A stretch of 5,451 nucleotides of DNA from Sphingomonadaceae bacterium (GTDB lineage: Bacteria > Pseudomonadota > Alphaproteobacteria > Sphingomonadales > Sphingomonadaceae), in NCBI GenBank assembly GCA_019245455.1, contig JAFARM010000040.1, positions 1 through 5,451 of the forward strand, written 5' to 3'. Below, in pieces: positions 1 through 5,451 of this stretch (position 1 is the first letter of the stretch; the number at the start of each line of letters is the position of its first letter). The notes under the pieces were generated by a model that saw only the letters and a program-made list of their open reading frames with translations, was not told the DNA's origin and did no database searches. The translations under genes were made by a program, and so were the position numbers.

Positions 1-3
1 ACT

Positions 4-7
4 GGAG
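4..7 (+). promoter_or_regulatory. Ribosome binding site of the capsid gene
   Basis: A GGAG motif lies 6 bases before the ATG at 14. It supports that start, as does the protein's N-terminus, which matches the start of P2 gpN. The 13 bases before the ATG hold nothing else that can be recognised. Confidence 0.7.
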
Positions 8-13
8 ATCCCG

Positions 14-1039
14 ATGCGTCCTGAAACCCGCGCCGCGATGAACGCCTTCACCGCCCAGGTCGCGCGCCTGAACGGCGTCGAGGACGCGAGCCAGAAGTTC
101 ACCGTCTCCCCGACGATCCAGCAGCGGGTGGAGACGCTGATCCAGGAAAGCTCGGCCTTCCTCAAGCAGGTCAACATCGTGCCGGTGACCGAGCAGTCGG
201 GCGAGGTGCTCGGCATCGGCGTCGGCGGTCCGATCGCAAGCCGGACCAACACCGCCGTCCAGGACCGGGTTCCGGCCGACCCGTCGTCGCTGACTAGCCT
301 GCACATCTACCAGTGCGTGCAGACCAACTTCGACACGGCGATCAAGTACGCCAAGCTCGATATGTGGGCGAAGTTCCCCGACTTCCAGGCGCGCATCCGC
401 AATTCGATCATCCAGCGCCAGGCGCTCGACCGGATGATGATCGGCTTCCGCGGCACCACCGCCGCTCCCGTCGCCACGACCACCGACCTCGTCGCGCATC
501 CGAACCTCGAGGACGTCAACATCGGCTGGCTGCAGCACATCCGCAACGAAGCGCCCGCGCGCAACATGACCGGTGGCCACACCGCCGGAACGATCAAGGT
601 CGGCACGACCGCCGGCGACGACTATCGCTCGCTCGACGCGCTCGTCTACGACGGCATCCAGCTGCTCGACCCGTGGTTCCGCGAGGACCCCGGCCTGGTC
701 GCGGTCGTCGGACGCGGCCTGCTCCACGACAAGTATTTCGGCCTGATCAACGATCCGGCCAACGACCAGGCGATCGACAAGGTCGCGCTGCAGGCGCTGA
801 TGGCCGAAAAGAAGCTTGGCGGGCTGCCGGTGCTGATCGGCCCTTATATGCCGCCGCAGTCGATCCTGATCACGCGCCCCGACAACCTGTCGATCTACTA
901 TCAGACCGGCGGCCGCCGCCGGACCCTGTTCGACAACGTCAAACGCGACCAGTACGAGAACTTCGAGAGCAGCAACGACGCCTATGTCGTCGAGCAGTAT
1001 CCGCTCTGCGCGCTGCTCGAGAACATCACGCTGGTCTGA
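14..1039 (+). CDS. N: Major capsid protein, P2 gpN family
   Basis: This is the major capsid protein that forms the icosahedral shell of P2-like phages. The 341-residue product begins MRPETR and continues with a conserved block: LNG at 19-21, KFTV at 28-31, QESS at about 44-47, then INIVP-like VNIVPV and GIGVGGPIAS. All of these can be lined up with remembered P2 gpN (357 aa), so it is essentially full length. In P2 about 31 N-terminal residues are removed during maturation by the scaffold-protease gpO; the equivalent point here would be near the KFTV block (inferred by alignment, not shown). The C-terminal half keeps the expected features, including a YYQTGG.RRT segment and the closing EQY..CALLENITLV. 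The ATG at 14 is backed by GGAG at 4-7. The stop codon overlaps the start of the next gene by one base, suggesting translational coupling. The scaffold, portal and large terminase genes would be expected upstream, outside the window. Confidence 0.96.
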   Translation: MRPETRAAMNAFTAQVARLNGVEDASQKFTVSPTIQQRVETLIQESSAFLKQVNIVPVTEQSGEVLGIGVGGPIASRTNTAVQDRVPADPSSLTSLHIYQCVQTNFDTAIKYAKLDMWAKFPDFQARIRNSIIQRQALDRMMIGFRGTTAAPVATTTDLVAHPNLEDVNIGWLQHIRNEAPARNMTGGHTAGTIKVGTTAGDDYRSLDALVYDGIQLLDPWFREDPGLVAVVGRGLLHDKYFGLINDPANDQAIDKVALQALMAEKKLGGLPVLIGPYMPPQSILITRPDNLSIYYQTGGRRRTLFDNVKRDQYENFESSNDAYVVEQYPLCALLENITLV

Positions 1040-1827
1040 TGCGCGCGGTGAGCCTCGCCCGCGCCCACCAGGAACGCGTCCTCGCCGGCCTCGCCGCCGG
1101 GCAGCCGGCAGGCGTCGCCGGCCCGCGGCCGACGCTCGGGCCGGCGGCGACCGCCTACGACCGGATGCTGATGCAGCTCGCCGAGGACCGCCGCCGGCTG
1201 CACGACATCCAATCGGTCGAGCGCAAGATCGCGCTCAAGCGCGAGCTCGTGCCGCACTATCGCGACTGGGTCATGGGCGCGGTCGCGGCCGGGCGCGAGC
1301 GCGGGGCGGCGGTGCAGGACGAGGTCGTCGCGACGATCATGGTCTGGCTGATCGACATCGGCGACTTCGCGAACGCGCTCACCGTCGCCGAGCACGTCCT
1401 GCGCTTCCGGCTGGCGCTGCCCGAACGCTACAAGCGCGACCCCGCGACGCTGGTTACCGAGGAGATCGCCGAGGCCGCGCTCGCCCGCCTGGCGCGCGGC
1501 GAGGCCTTCGCGCTGCCGATCCTCATGGAGTTGGACGCGCTGGTCGACGCCGCCGATATGCCCGACGAGGTCCGCGCCAAGTTCAACAAGGCGATCGGGC
1601 TCGAGCTGGCGCGTGCCGCCGACGCCGACGCGGCGCTGGACGGCGACGCCGCCGACAGTCGCATCGCCGGCTTCGCCGCCTCGGCCCGCGCCGAGGCGCT
1701 CGCCCGCTTCCGGCGCGCGCTCGAGCTGAACCCCGGCGTCGGCGTCAAGAAGAACATCGAGACCCTCGATCGCGCCGTCCGCAAGGACGCCGCCGAGGTC
1801 CAGGAGACAGGCGGCGACCCCGCCTGA
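1039..1827 (+). CDS. M: Small terminase subunit, P2 gpM family
   Basis: This is the small (DNA-recognition) subunit of the DNA-packaging terminase of P2-like phages. It works with the large ATPase/nuclease subunit gpP, which is not in the window, to cut and load DNA into proheads. The product is 262 aa, against about 247 for P2 gpM. It shares recognisable blocks with P2: a mostly helical charged N-terminal part (YDRMLMQLAEDRRRL, then K..LKRELVPHYRDWV), a W.IDIGDF..AL.VAEH segment, the exact string DMPDEVRAK at residues 173-181, and GVKKNIETLDR from residue 235. The reading frame is open from 313, but only the part from the ATG at 1039 matches the family; the earlier part lies out of frame over the capsid gene. 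The start sits in a TGATG junction with gene N and has no good ribosome binding site of its own, so coupled translation is likely. The C-terminal tail is acidic or neutral, unlike the Lys/Arg-rich tail I recall for P2 gpM. Confidence 0.94.
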   Translation: MRAVSLARAHQERVLAGLAAGQPAGVAGPRPTLGPAATAYDRMLMQLAEDRRRLHDIQSVERKIALKRELVPHYRDWVMGAVAAGRERGAAVQDEVVATIMVWLIDIGDFANALTVAEHVLRFRLALPERYKRDPATLVTEEIAEAALARLARGEAFALPILMELDALVDAADMPDEVRAKFNKAIGLELARAADADAALDGDAADSRIAGFAASARAEALARFRRALELNPGVGVKKNIETLDRAVRKDAAEVQETGGDPA

Positions 1828-1836
1828 CACGCTCGC

Positions 1837-1853
1837 CCCCCGGCGTCCGGGGG
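1837..1853 (+). repeat. Perfect 7-bp inverted repeat (hairpin)
   Basis: CCCCCGG at 1837-1843 and CCGGGGG at 1847-1853 flank a 3-base CGT loop, 9 bases after the M stop codon. The all-GC stem should be very stable in the transcript. No U-tract follows, so termination is not implied by the sequence alone. Confidence 0.6.
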
Positions 1854-1863
1854 CGGGAAGACA

Positions 1864-1900
1864 GGTCCGGCCGGGTTTCCCCCTGGCCCAACGCCGGACC
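1864..1900 (+). repeat. 8-bp inverted repeat around a C-rich loop
   Basis: GGTCCGGC at 1864-1871 is matched by its reverse complement GCCGGACC at 1893-1900, with a 21-base spacer. Inside the spacer a GGG (1873-1875) and CCC (1887-1889) could add a few pairs. It could form a second hairpin between genes M and L. In DNA this rich in GC, chance arms of this length are possible. Confidence 0.4.
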
Positions 1901-1942
1901 CCGCCTTCCCCCACCCCCGGCAACCGGGCGGGCGGGACCATC

Positions 1943-1947
1943 GGAGG
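1943..1947 (+). promoter_or_regulatory. Ribosome binding site that fixes the GTG start of gene L
   Basis: GGAGG lies 9 bases before the GTG at 1957. It is the best Shine-Dalgarno match in the window. Because the frame is open upstream to the M stop with no ATG, this site decides the start codon. Confidence 0.75.
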
Positions 1948-1956
1948 AACGGACAC

Positions 1957-2442
1957 GTGCCGAGCGGCTTCGTCGCCCTGCCCCCCGAGGGGCCCAGCGC
2001 CCCGGCGGCGGCCGACGACGCCGTGCCGTTCGATGGCTGGTATCCGGCGGCGAGCCTCGCCCGCCTGCGCGCCGATATGCGGATCGCGACCGACGTCCCC
2101 GACACCCGCCTGCGCGACGCGGCGATGGCGGCGATGCTCGCCGTCGCCGACGACCTCGCCGACTGGCAGGCGGTCCAGATCGCTGCCGGCCTGATGACCC
2201 TGGCCGACGTCAGCGACCGCGAGGTCGGCGGCGAGAAGCGCCTCGTCGTCCTCTGGCGGCGGGCGGTGTCGAGCCTGGTCAAGGCCGACCTCGACGAGAG
2301 CCAGCGCGGCTACGACACCAAGAACGGCTCGGTCGTCGGGACCGAGCTGCTCGACACGACGATCGGCGACCACCGCCGCAACGCGCGCTTCGCCGTGCGC
2401 GACATCCTCGGCCGCTCGCGCCTGACCGTCGGCCTGATCTGA
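1957..2442 (+). CDS. L: Head completion/stabilisation protein, P2 gpL family
   Basis: P2 gpL is a head completion protein that caps the filled capsid so that the tail can be joined. The product is 161 aa, close to the roughly 169 aa of P2 gpL. Family features that can be read are an aromatic-Pro motif (FDGWYP, residues 25-30) after a loose Pro/Ala-rich leader, then an R.DMRI helix, a DDLADWQ..QIAAGLMTLADV block (P2 has a very similar IAAGFTRLADVP), a Y/W.RAV..L..A.L.E..RGYDT motif, and a C-terminal RRNARFAVRDI.GRSR.TVGLI. The start is a GTG at 1957, set by GGAGG at 1943-1947. No in-frame ATG gives a better start. It follows M as in P2, but after an unusual 129-base gap. The next gene starts 13 bases after its stop, and it is not the P2 neighbour X. 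Confidence 0.92.
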   Translation: MPSGFVALPPEGPSAPAAADDAVPFDGWYPAASLARLRADMRIATDVPDTRLRDAAMAAMLAVADDLADWQAVQIAAGLMTLADVSDREVGGEKRLVVLWRRAVSSLVKADLDESQRGYDTKNGSVVGTELLDTTIGDHRRNARFAVRDILGRSRLTVGLI

Positions 2443-2445
2443 TCC

Positions 2446-2449
2446 GGAG
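2446..2449 (+). promoter_or_regulatory. Ribosome binding site of the 148-aa gene
   Basis: GGAG lies 6 bases before the ATG at 2456, in the short spacer after the stop of gene L. It supports this start and independent translation of the gene. Confidence 0.65.
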
Positions 2450-2455
2450 CCGCCC

Positions 2456-2902
2456 ATGACCTGCTTCACCGACGTTGCCGAAAACAGGCTGATCGACTGG
2501 CTCTTCCGCGGCCAGGCCGCGCCGGCGCTGCCGGCGAGCTGGTACTTCGGCCTGCTCAACAGCCCGACCAACGATGCCGCCTCGCCCTTGGCCGAGGTCA
2601 CCGGCAACGGCTACGCCCGCGTCGCGGTCGCCCGCACGCTGGCCGCCTTCGCCGGCACCCAAGGCGTCGGCACCACGGCCGCTTCGACCGGCGCCTCGGC
2701 GACGACCTCGAACAACGCCGACGTCGTCTTCGCCGCGCCGACCGGCGATTGGGGGTCGATCAGCTCGCTCGGGATCTTCGACGCCGCGGTGGGCGGGAAC
2801 CTGTGGTTCTACGCCCCGCTCGCCGCCGCCAAGACGGTCAACAACGGCGACGCCCCGCCGAAATTCCCGACCGCCGCCTTCACCTTCACGCTGGACAACT
2901 GA
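2456..2902 (+). CDS. Small phage virion/tail-fibre-like protein, paralogue 1
   Basis: The 148-aa product belongs, by its motifs, to a widespread group of small phage proteins usually labelled tail fibre protein or hypothetical; the exact role is not known to me. The N-terminal helix-like part (residues 6-22, ENRLIDWLFRG) is followed by WYFGLLNSPT (29-38), NGYARVAV (51-58), a Ser/Thr/Ala-rich stretch (73-87), WGSISSLGIFDAAVGGNLWFY (99-119) and KTVNNGDAP (126-134). It ends in alternating hydrophobic residues typical of beta strands. There is no signal peptide or membrane segment. It is clearly related to the next gene, with the same motif order. It begins 13 bases after gene L, so it belongs to the same operon and is likely part of the virion. 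A capsid decoration or a fibre base are the alternatives. Confidence 0.8.
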   Translation: MTCFTDVAENRLIDWLFRGQAAPALPASWYFGLLNSPTNDAASPLAEVTGNGYARVAVARTLAAFAGTQGVGTTAASTGASATTSNNADVVFAAPTGDWGSISSLGIFDAAVGGNLWFYAPLAAAKTVNNGDAPPKFPTAAFTFTLDN

Positions 2903-2903
2903 C

Positions 2904-3299
2904 ATGGCCCTGACGACCTATGCCGCCAACGCCATCCTCAACCATTTGGATGGCAGTGCCGCCTTCGCCAAGCCGACCGTCTTCGTCGGCCTGCTCGCGT
3001 CCAATCCGACGGTCGCCGGGACCCAGACGAGCGAGCTCGCCTACGCCGGCTACGCCCGCCTCGCCACGACCGCGGCGACGTGGACCGCCGCGGCCGTCGG
3101 CGCGGCCAATTCCGCCCAGCAGCTGACGTTCGGCACCAAGACCGACGCCGGCAGCGTCACCGCCAGCTATTGGGCGACGTTCGACGCGGCGACCGGCGGC
3201 AACATGATCGAGTTCGGCGCGCTCGGTACGCCCAAGACGATCAACCAGAACGACGCGCCGTTCATCCCGGCCGGCAGCTTCACGCGCACCGCCTCCTAA
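2904..3299 (+). CDS. Small phage virion/tail-fibre-like protein, paralogue 2
   Basis: The 131-aa product is a diverged copy of the preceding protein. Shared motifs in the same order are VFVGLLASNPT (26-36), AGYARLA (48-54), LTFGTKTDAGSV (74-85), ATFDAATGGNMIEFGAL (91-107) and KTINQNDAP (111-119). It lacks the Ser/Thr-rich insert of paralogue 1 and ends in a shorter C-terminus (FTRTAS). The frame is open upstream to 2574 over the previous gene, but homology starts at the ATG at 2904, one base after the previous stop; no strong ribosome binding site is seen, so translational coupling is likely. Function is not established. The two proteins could form a hetero-oligomer or be alternative subunits of one virion structure. 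Confidence 0.8.
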   Translation: MALTTYAANAILNHLDGSAAFAKPTVFVGLLASNPTVAGTQTSELAYAGYARLATTAATWTAAAVGAANSAQQLTFGTKTDAGSVTASYWATFDAATGGNMIEFGALGTPKTINQNDAPFIPAGSFTRTAS

Positions 3300-3316
3300 C
3301 GGCGCGGGGCTAGCCG

Positions 3317-5451
3317 ATGGCGATCACCGCCGCCCAGGTCGAGCCGAACGGGTGGGTTCTCCGCCTGACGCTGTCGGGCGCGCTGTCGAGCGCGATCGTC
3401 GGCGGGTTCAGCCTCGCCGAATCGAACCCGGTGACGACGCAGTGGGCGACGAACTTCTCGGCCTATGCCCTTGCGCCGAACGGCGCATCGCCGGCCCTGA
3501 CGCTCGCCATTCAGACCTCCGGCTATGTCCAGTCGGGTGGCCAGGCGGTCGCCAGCGCGACCGTCGCGCGGACGCTGATCGGGACGAAGGCGCTCCGGAA
3601 GGCGGTCGTCGCGACGCCAGCGGGCGTGCGCAACGCCAAGAACCCCGACGAGGTCGACAACGGCGACGGCACGATCACCGTACGCATCGCCCTGTCGCAG
3701 TACGTCTATGCCGGCGACACGAACCTCACCTTGACCGCGCTGGCCGGGTGGCGGACGGGCGACGCGGGCGGGTCGGGGATCGCCGTCACCAACAACTCGA
3801 CGGTTCCCGCGCCCGCGCCGATCGTCCGCTGGACCGACGTGCCCTACCAGCGGCAGACGGGGACGTTCACGCTGGAGTGCGCGGTCGCCAGCCACCACCC
3901 GAACGGCCTCGCGCCGGTCGCCGGGGTCAAGTTCACCGTCACCGACGGCACGACGGTCAAGAGCTTCTGGGCAACGGCGCTCGCCGCGTCGACCACCTAC
4001 TCGGCTGGCGGCACCGGCAAGGATGTCCGCGTCTATTCGGCCCCGGTCGATCCCACGACGGCGACGGCGCTGACGCAAGGGCTGCTGCGCTGCGACTTCG
4101 AAGCCTACCCGTGGATCGGGCCGGTGCAGAAGTCAGACGCGGCCGGCACCAAGAGCATGACGGGCCTCGGCACCGCGGGGCTGTCGACGGCGGCGCAGGT
4201 CCCCTTCGTCGTCGCCTGGGACCCGACGGGCACGTGGATCGTCCCGCGCTACGCCTATGTCGATCCGGTGAACGGGTCGTCGACGGCGGCGGCGGCGAAC
4301 GTCTCGACCAACCCGGCTACCGCGGCGGCGACCCCGCTGGCATCGATCAGCCTCGCGGTCGAGAGCCTGCGCCTGGGCCTCGTCACCGTCGCCGCGGCGA
4401 ACGGCCAGGCGGCGGCGGCGCAGTCGGTCGACGGCTGCGTCATCCGCCTCAAGGCCGGCACGACGAGCGGCGCGGGGACGACGGGGGCGGGCAGCGGCAC
4501 GACGACCTTGTCCTCGTGGCTGATCGTCGAGGGCGACCCAGCGGACGGCAACCCGCTCGCCGACTGCATCCTCGCCGCGCCGTCGGTCGCCAACGGCAAT
4601 ATCCGCGCGACCAAGGTGCTGATCCGCAACCTCAAGGTGACGCCGCAGACGCAGGTCGTGCTCGGTGCGCTGAACGTGTGGCTGAGCAACGTCGAGCTGC
4701 GCGCGGTCAGCGGCTTCGAGACGACGACCGGCACGCCGTTCGGGGTCACGAACGCGCTCCTCTGGGCGACGAACGTCAAGTGGTGGAAATGGGGTACCGG
4801 ACTTTCCGTCAGCGGCTCGAGCCAATCGCCGGTGCTCGTCCGCAACGCCGGCGTCGAGCGCGGGATCAACGCGCCCGCCGTGTTCAACTGCGCGAGGCTG
4901 GCGACCGCCGTCTCGGGCACGTTCGGCGTCTCGGGGTCGGCGGTGACCGCGCCGTCGACCGATGCCGGCGCGTCGCTCGACCGGATGATCATCGGCTGCG
5001 ATATGCGCTACCTGAACGGCGCGGGTGGGATCTACGGCCAGTTCCTCGCCAACGCCAGCCTGCCGGCGGCGCAGTCGGCGCTGGCGCTCGGCACGACCTT
5101 TCCGGTGCTGGCGCGCTGGGCGGCGATCAACAACGTCGGCGAGGTCTACGGAAGCTCGAACCCGCTGTGGAACAGCGTCGGCGAGAACAACCCGAGCGCG
5201 TTCGCGCAGTGCATCGTCGAGGGCAACAGCCTCGTCGGCGACCGGACCAACAATCCCTACGGCGACCTCAACATGGCGACGGTCGCGCTGAACGACAGCA
5301 CCGATACCAAGGTCTCGACCTTCCGCTTCGCCAACAACGTCACGCTGAAGAACGCATCGAAGCACGACGCCTTCAACGACCCCGCGGTCCAGACGCAGCG
5401 GACCGGCGTGACCCTCGCCGCGACGCGGAACCGCGCCTACACGGTCGGAAC
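3317..5451 (+). CDS. Large beta-helix phage tail/fibre-type protein, 3' end missing
   Basis: A single + strand frame stays open from the ATG at 3317 to the window edge: 711 codons plus two bases, with no stop, so the gene is partial at its 3' end. The start is 17 bases after the previous stop, with a weak GGGG at 3306-3309. Three parts can be made out: an N-terminal beta-rich region (1-160); after a Pro/Ala linker (164-168), a probable immunoglobulin-like beta-sandwich (170-290: FTLECAVASHHPNG, VKFTVTDG); and a long region from about 312. This last part opens with YAYVDPVNGSS, TPLASISLAV (339-348) and VIRLKAGT (375-382), the usual entry to pectate-lyase-like right-handed beta-helices. Rung-like strands follow, such as VLIRNLKV (434), LNVWLSNVEL (452), LLWATNVKWWKW (481-492), DRMIIGCDM (555), CIVEGNSLVGD (632) and FRFANNVTLKN (669). 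No signal peptide is seen. A receptor-binding fibre or tailspike with possible glycan-degrading activity is inferred; no catalytic residues can be assigned. Confidence 0.82.
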   Translation, partial: MAITAAQVEPNGWVLRLTLSGALSSAIVGGFSLAESNPVTTQWATNFSAYALAPNGASPALTLAIQTSGYVQSGGQAVASATVARTLIGTKALRKAVVATPAGVRNAKNPDEVDNGDGTITVRIALSQYVYAGDTNLTLTALAGWRTGDAGGSGIAVTNNSTVPAPAPIVRWTDVPYQRQTGTFTLECAVASHHPNGLAPVAGVKFTVTDGTTVKSFWATALAASTTYSAGGTGKDVRVYSAPVDPTTATALTQGLLRCDFEAYPWIGPVQKSDAAGTKSMTGLGTAGLSTAAQVPFVVAWDPTGTWIVPRYAYVDPVNGSSTAAAANVSTNPATAAATPLASISLAVESLRLGLVTVAAANGQAAAAQSVDGCVIRLKAGTTSGAGTTGAGSGTTTLSSWLIVEGDPADGNPLADCILAAPSVANGNIRATKVLIRNLKVTPQTQVVLGALNVWLSNVELRAVSGFETTTGTPFGVTNALLWATNVKWWKWGTGLSVSGSSQSPVLVRNAGVERGINAPAVFNCARLATAVSGTFGVSGSAVTAPSTDAGASLDRMIIGCDMRYLNGAGGIYGQFLANASLPAAQSALALGTTFPVLARWAAINNVGEVYGSSNPLWNSVGENNPSAFAQCIVEGNSLVGDRTNNPYGDLNMATVALNDSTDTKVSTFRFANNVTLKNASKHDAFNDPAVQTQRTGVTLAATRNRAYTVG

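Larger units (their letters stand above)
1828..1956 (+). other. M-L intergenic gap, GC-rich, with hairpins and C-tracts
   Basis: This is the only real gap in an otherwise packed operon. It holds two inverted repeats (listed separately), followed by five C-tracts (1879-1883, 1887-1889, 1899-1902, 1908-1912, 1914-1918), then the ribosome binding site of gene L. There is no T-run, so it is not a canonical intrinsic terminator. No promoter could be recognised; A and T are very scarce. Reading in the frame of M, there is no stop codon between the M stop and the L start, but no family-like protein sequence is seen there. Possible roles, all inferred, are an RNA structure that tunes M/L expression, a Rho-type C-rich site, or the scar of a lost gene. 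Confidence 0.5.

Noticed and set aside
313..1038. Upstream extension of gene M in its own frame
   Set aside because: The extension is out of frame over the well-supported capsid gene and is low-complexity Arg/Pro/His-rich. Family similarity starts at the ATG at 1039.
1837..1860. Intrinsic transcription terminator after gene M
   Set aside because: The GC stem is perfect, but no T-run follows, and gene L with its strong ribosome binding site lies downstream in the same operon.
1828..1956. P2-type Ogr-activated late promoter in the M-L gap
   Set aside because: I found no TGT-N12-ACA pattern in the gap, and P2 has no late promoter at this place.
984..2459. 491-codon + strand open frame overlapping M and L
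   Set aside because: It is an Arg/Pro/Ala-rich shadow of M and L in another frame, with no recognisable domain.
982..2607. 541-codon open frame on the - strand
   Set aside because: It runs antisense to clear M and L homologues and ends in N and the first paralogue. Its composition (Arg, Gly, Ala, Val, Asp) is what GC-rich antisense codons give, and no family motif is seen.
2574..2903. Upstream extension of the 131-aa gene
   Set aside because: It reads Pro/Arg/Ser-rich nonsense over paralogue 1. The relationship between the two paralogues begins only after the ATG at 2904.
4133..5365. 410-codon Arg-rich open frame on the - strand
   Set aside because: It lies opposite the large beta-helix gene and has long Arg runs typical of antisense reading of GC-rich DNA. 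The + strand frame has coherent beta-strand patterns and runs unbroken across it.

Overview
The window is a stretch of phage or prophage virion genes, all on the + strand, in very GC-rich DNA (third codon positions are almost all G or C). No host gene, integrase, attachment site, tRNA or rRNA is visible, so the host can only be guessed: a high-GC proteobacterium, with an alphaproteobacterium such as a sphingomonad being plausible. The first three genes are readable homologues of the P2 (Peduoviridae) head genes N, M and L, in the P2 order. That makes the capsid-building part of this phage P2-like.

Layout: major capsid protein N (14-1039); small terminase subunit M (1039-1827), overlapping N by one base; a 129-base GC-rich gap with inverted repeats and C-tracts (1828-1956); head completion protein L (1957-2442, GTG start with a strong ribosome binding site); two small, tandem, paralogous virion-type proteins (2456-2902 and 2904-3299); and a large gene from 3317 that is still open at the end of the window (at least 711 codons). 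This last gene covers 40% of the window. It encodes a beta-rich protein with a probable right-handed parallel beta-helix, of the kind seen in phage receptor-binding or depolymerase-like proteins.

The genes are tightly packed (overlaps or 1-17 base spacers) except for the M-L gap, so they probably form one late operon. N forms the shell, M (with the large subunit P, outside the window) packages DNA, and L closes the head for tail attachment. In P2 the next genes are tail gene X and the lysis genes. Here that place is taken by the two paralogues and the beta-helix protein. This change of content straight after L is the most notable thing in the window. I see no evidence of a wholly new system such as a defence island, CRISPR array or retroelement.
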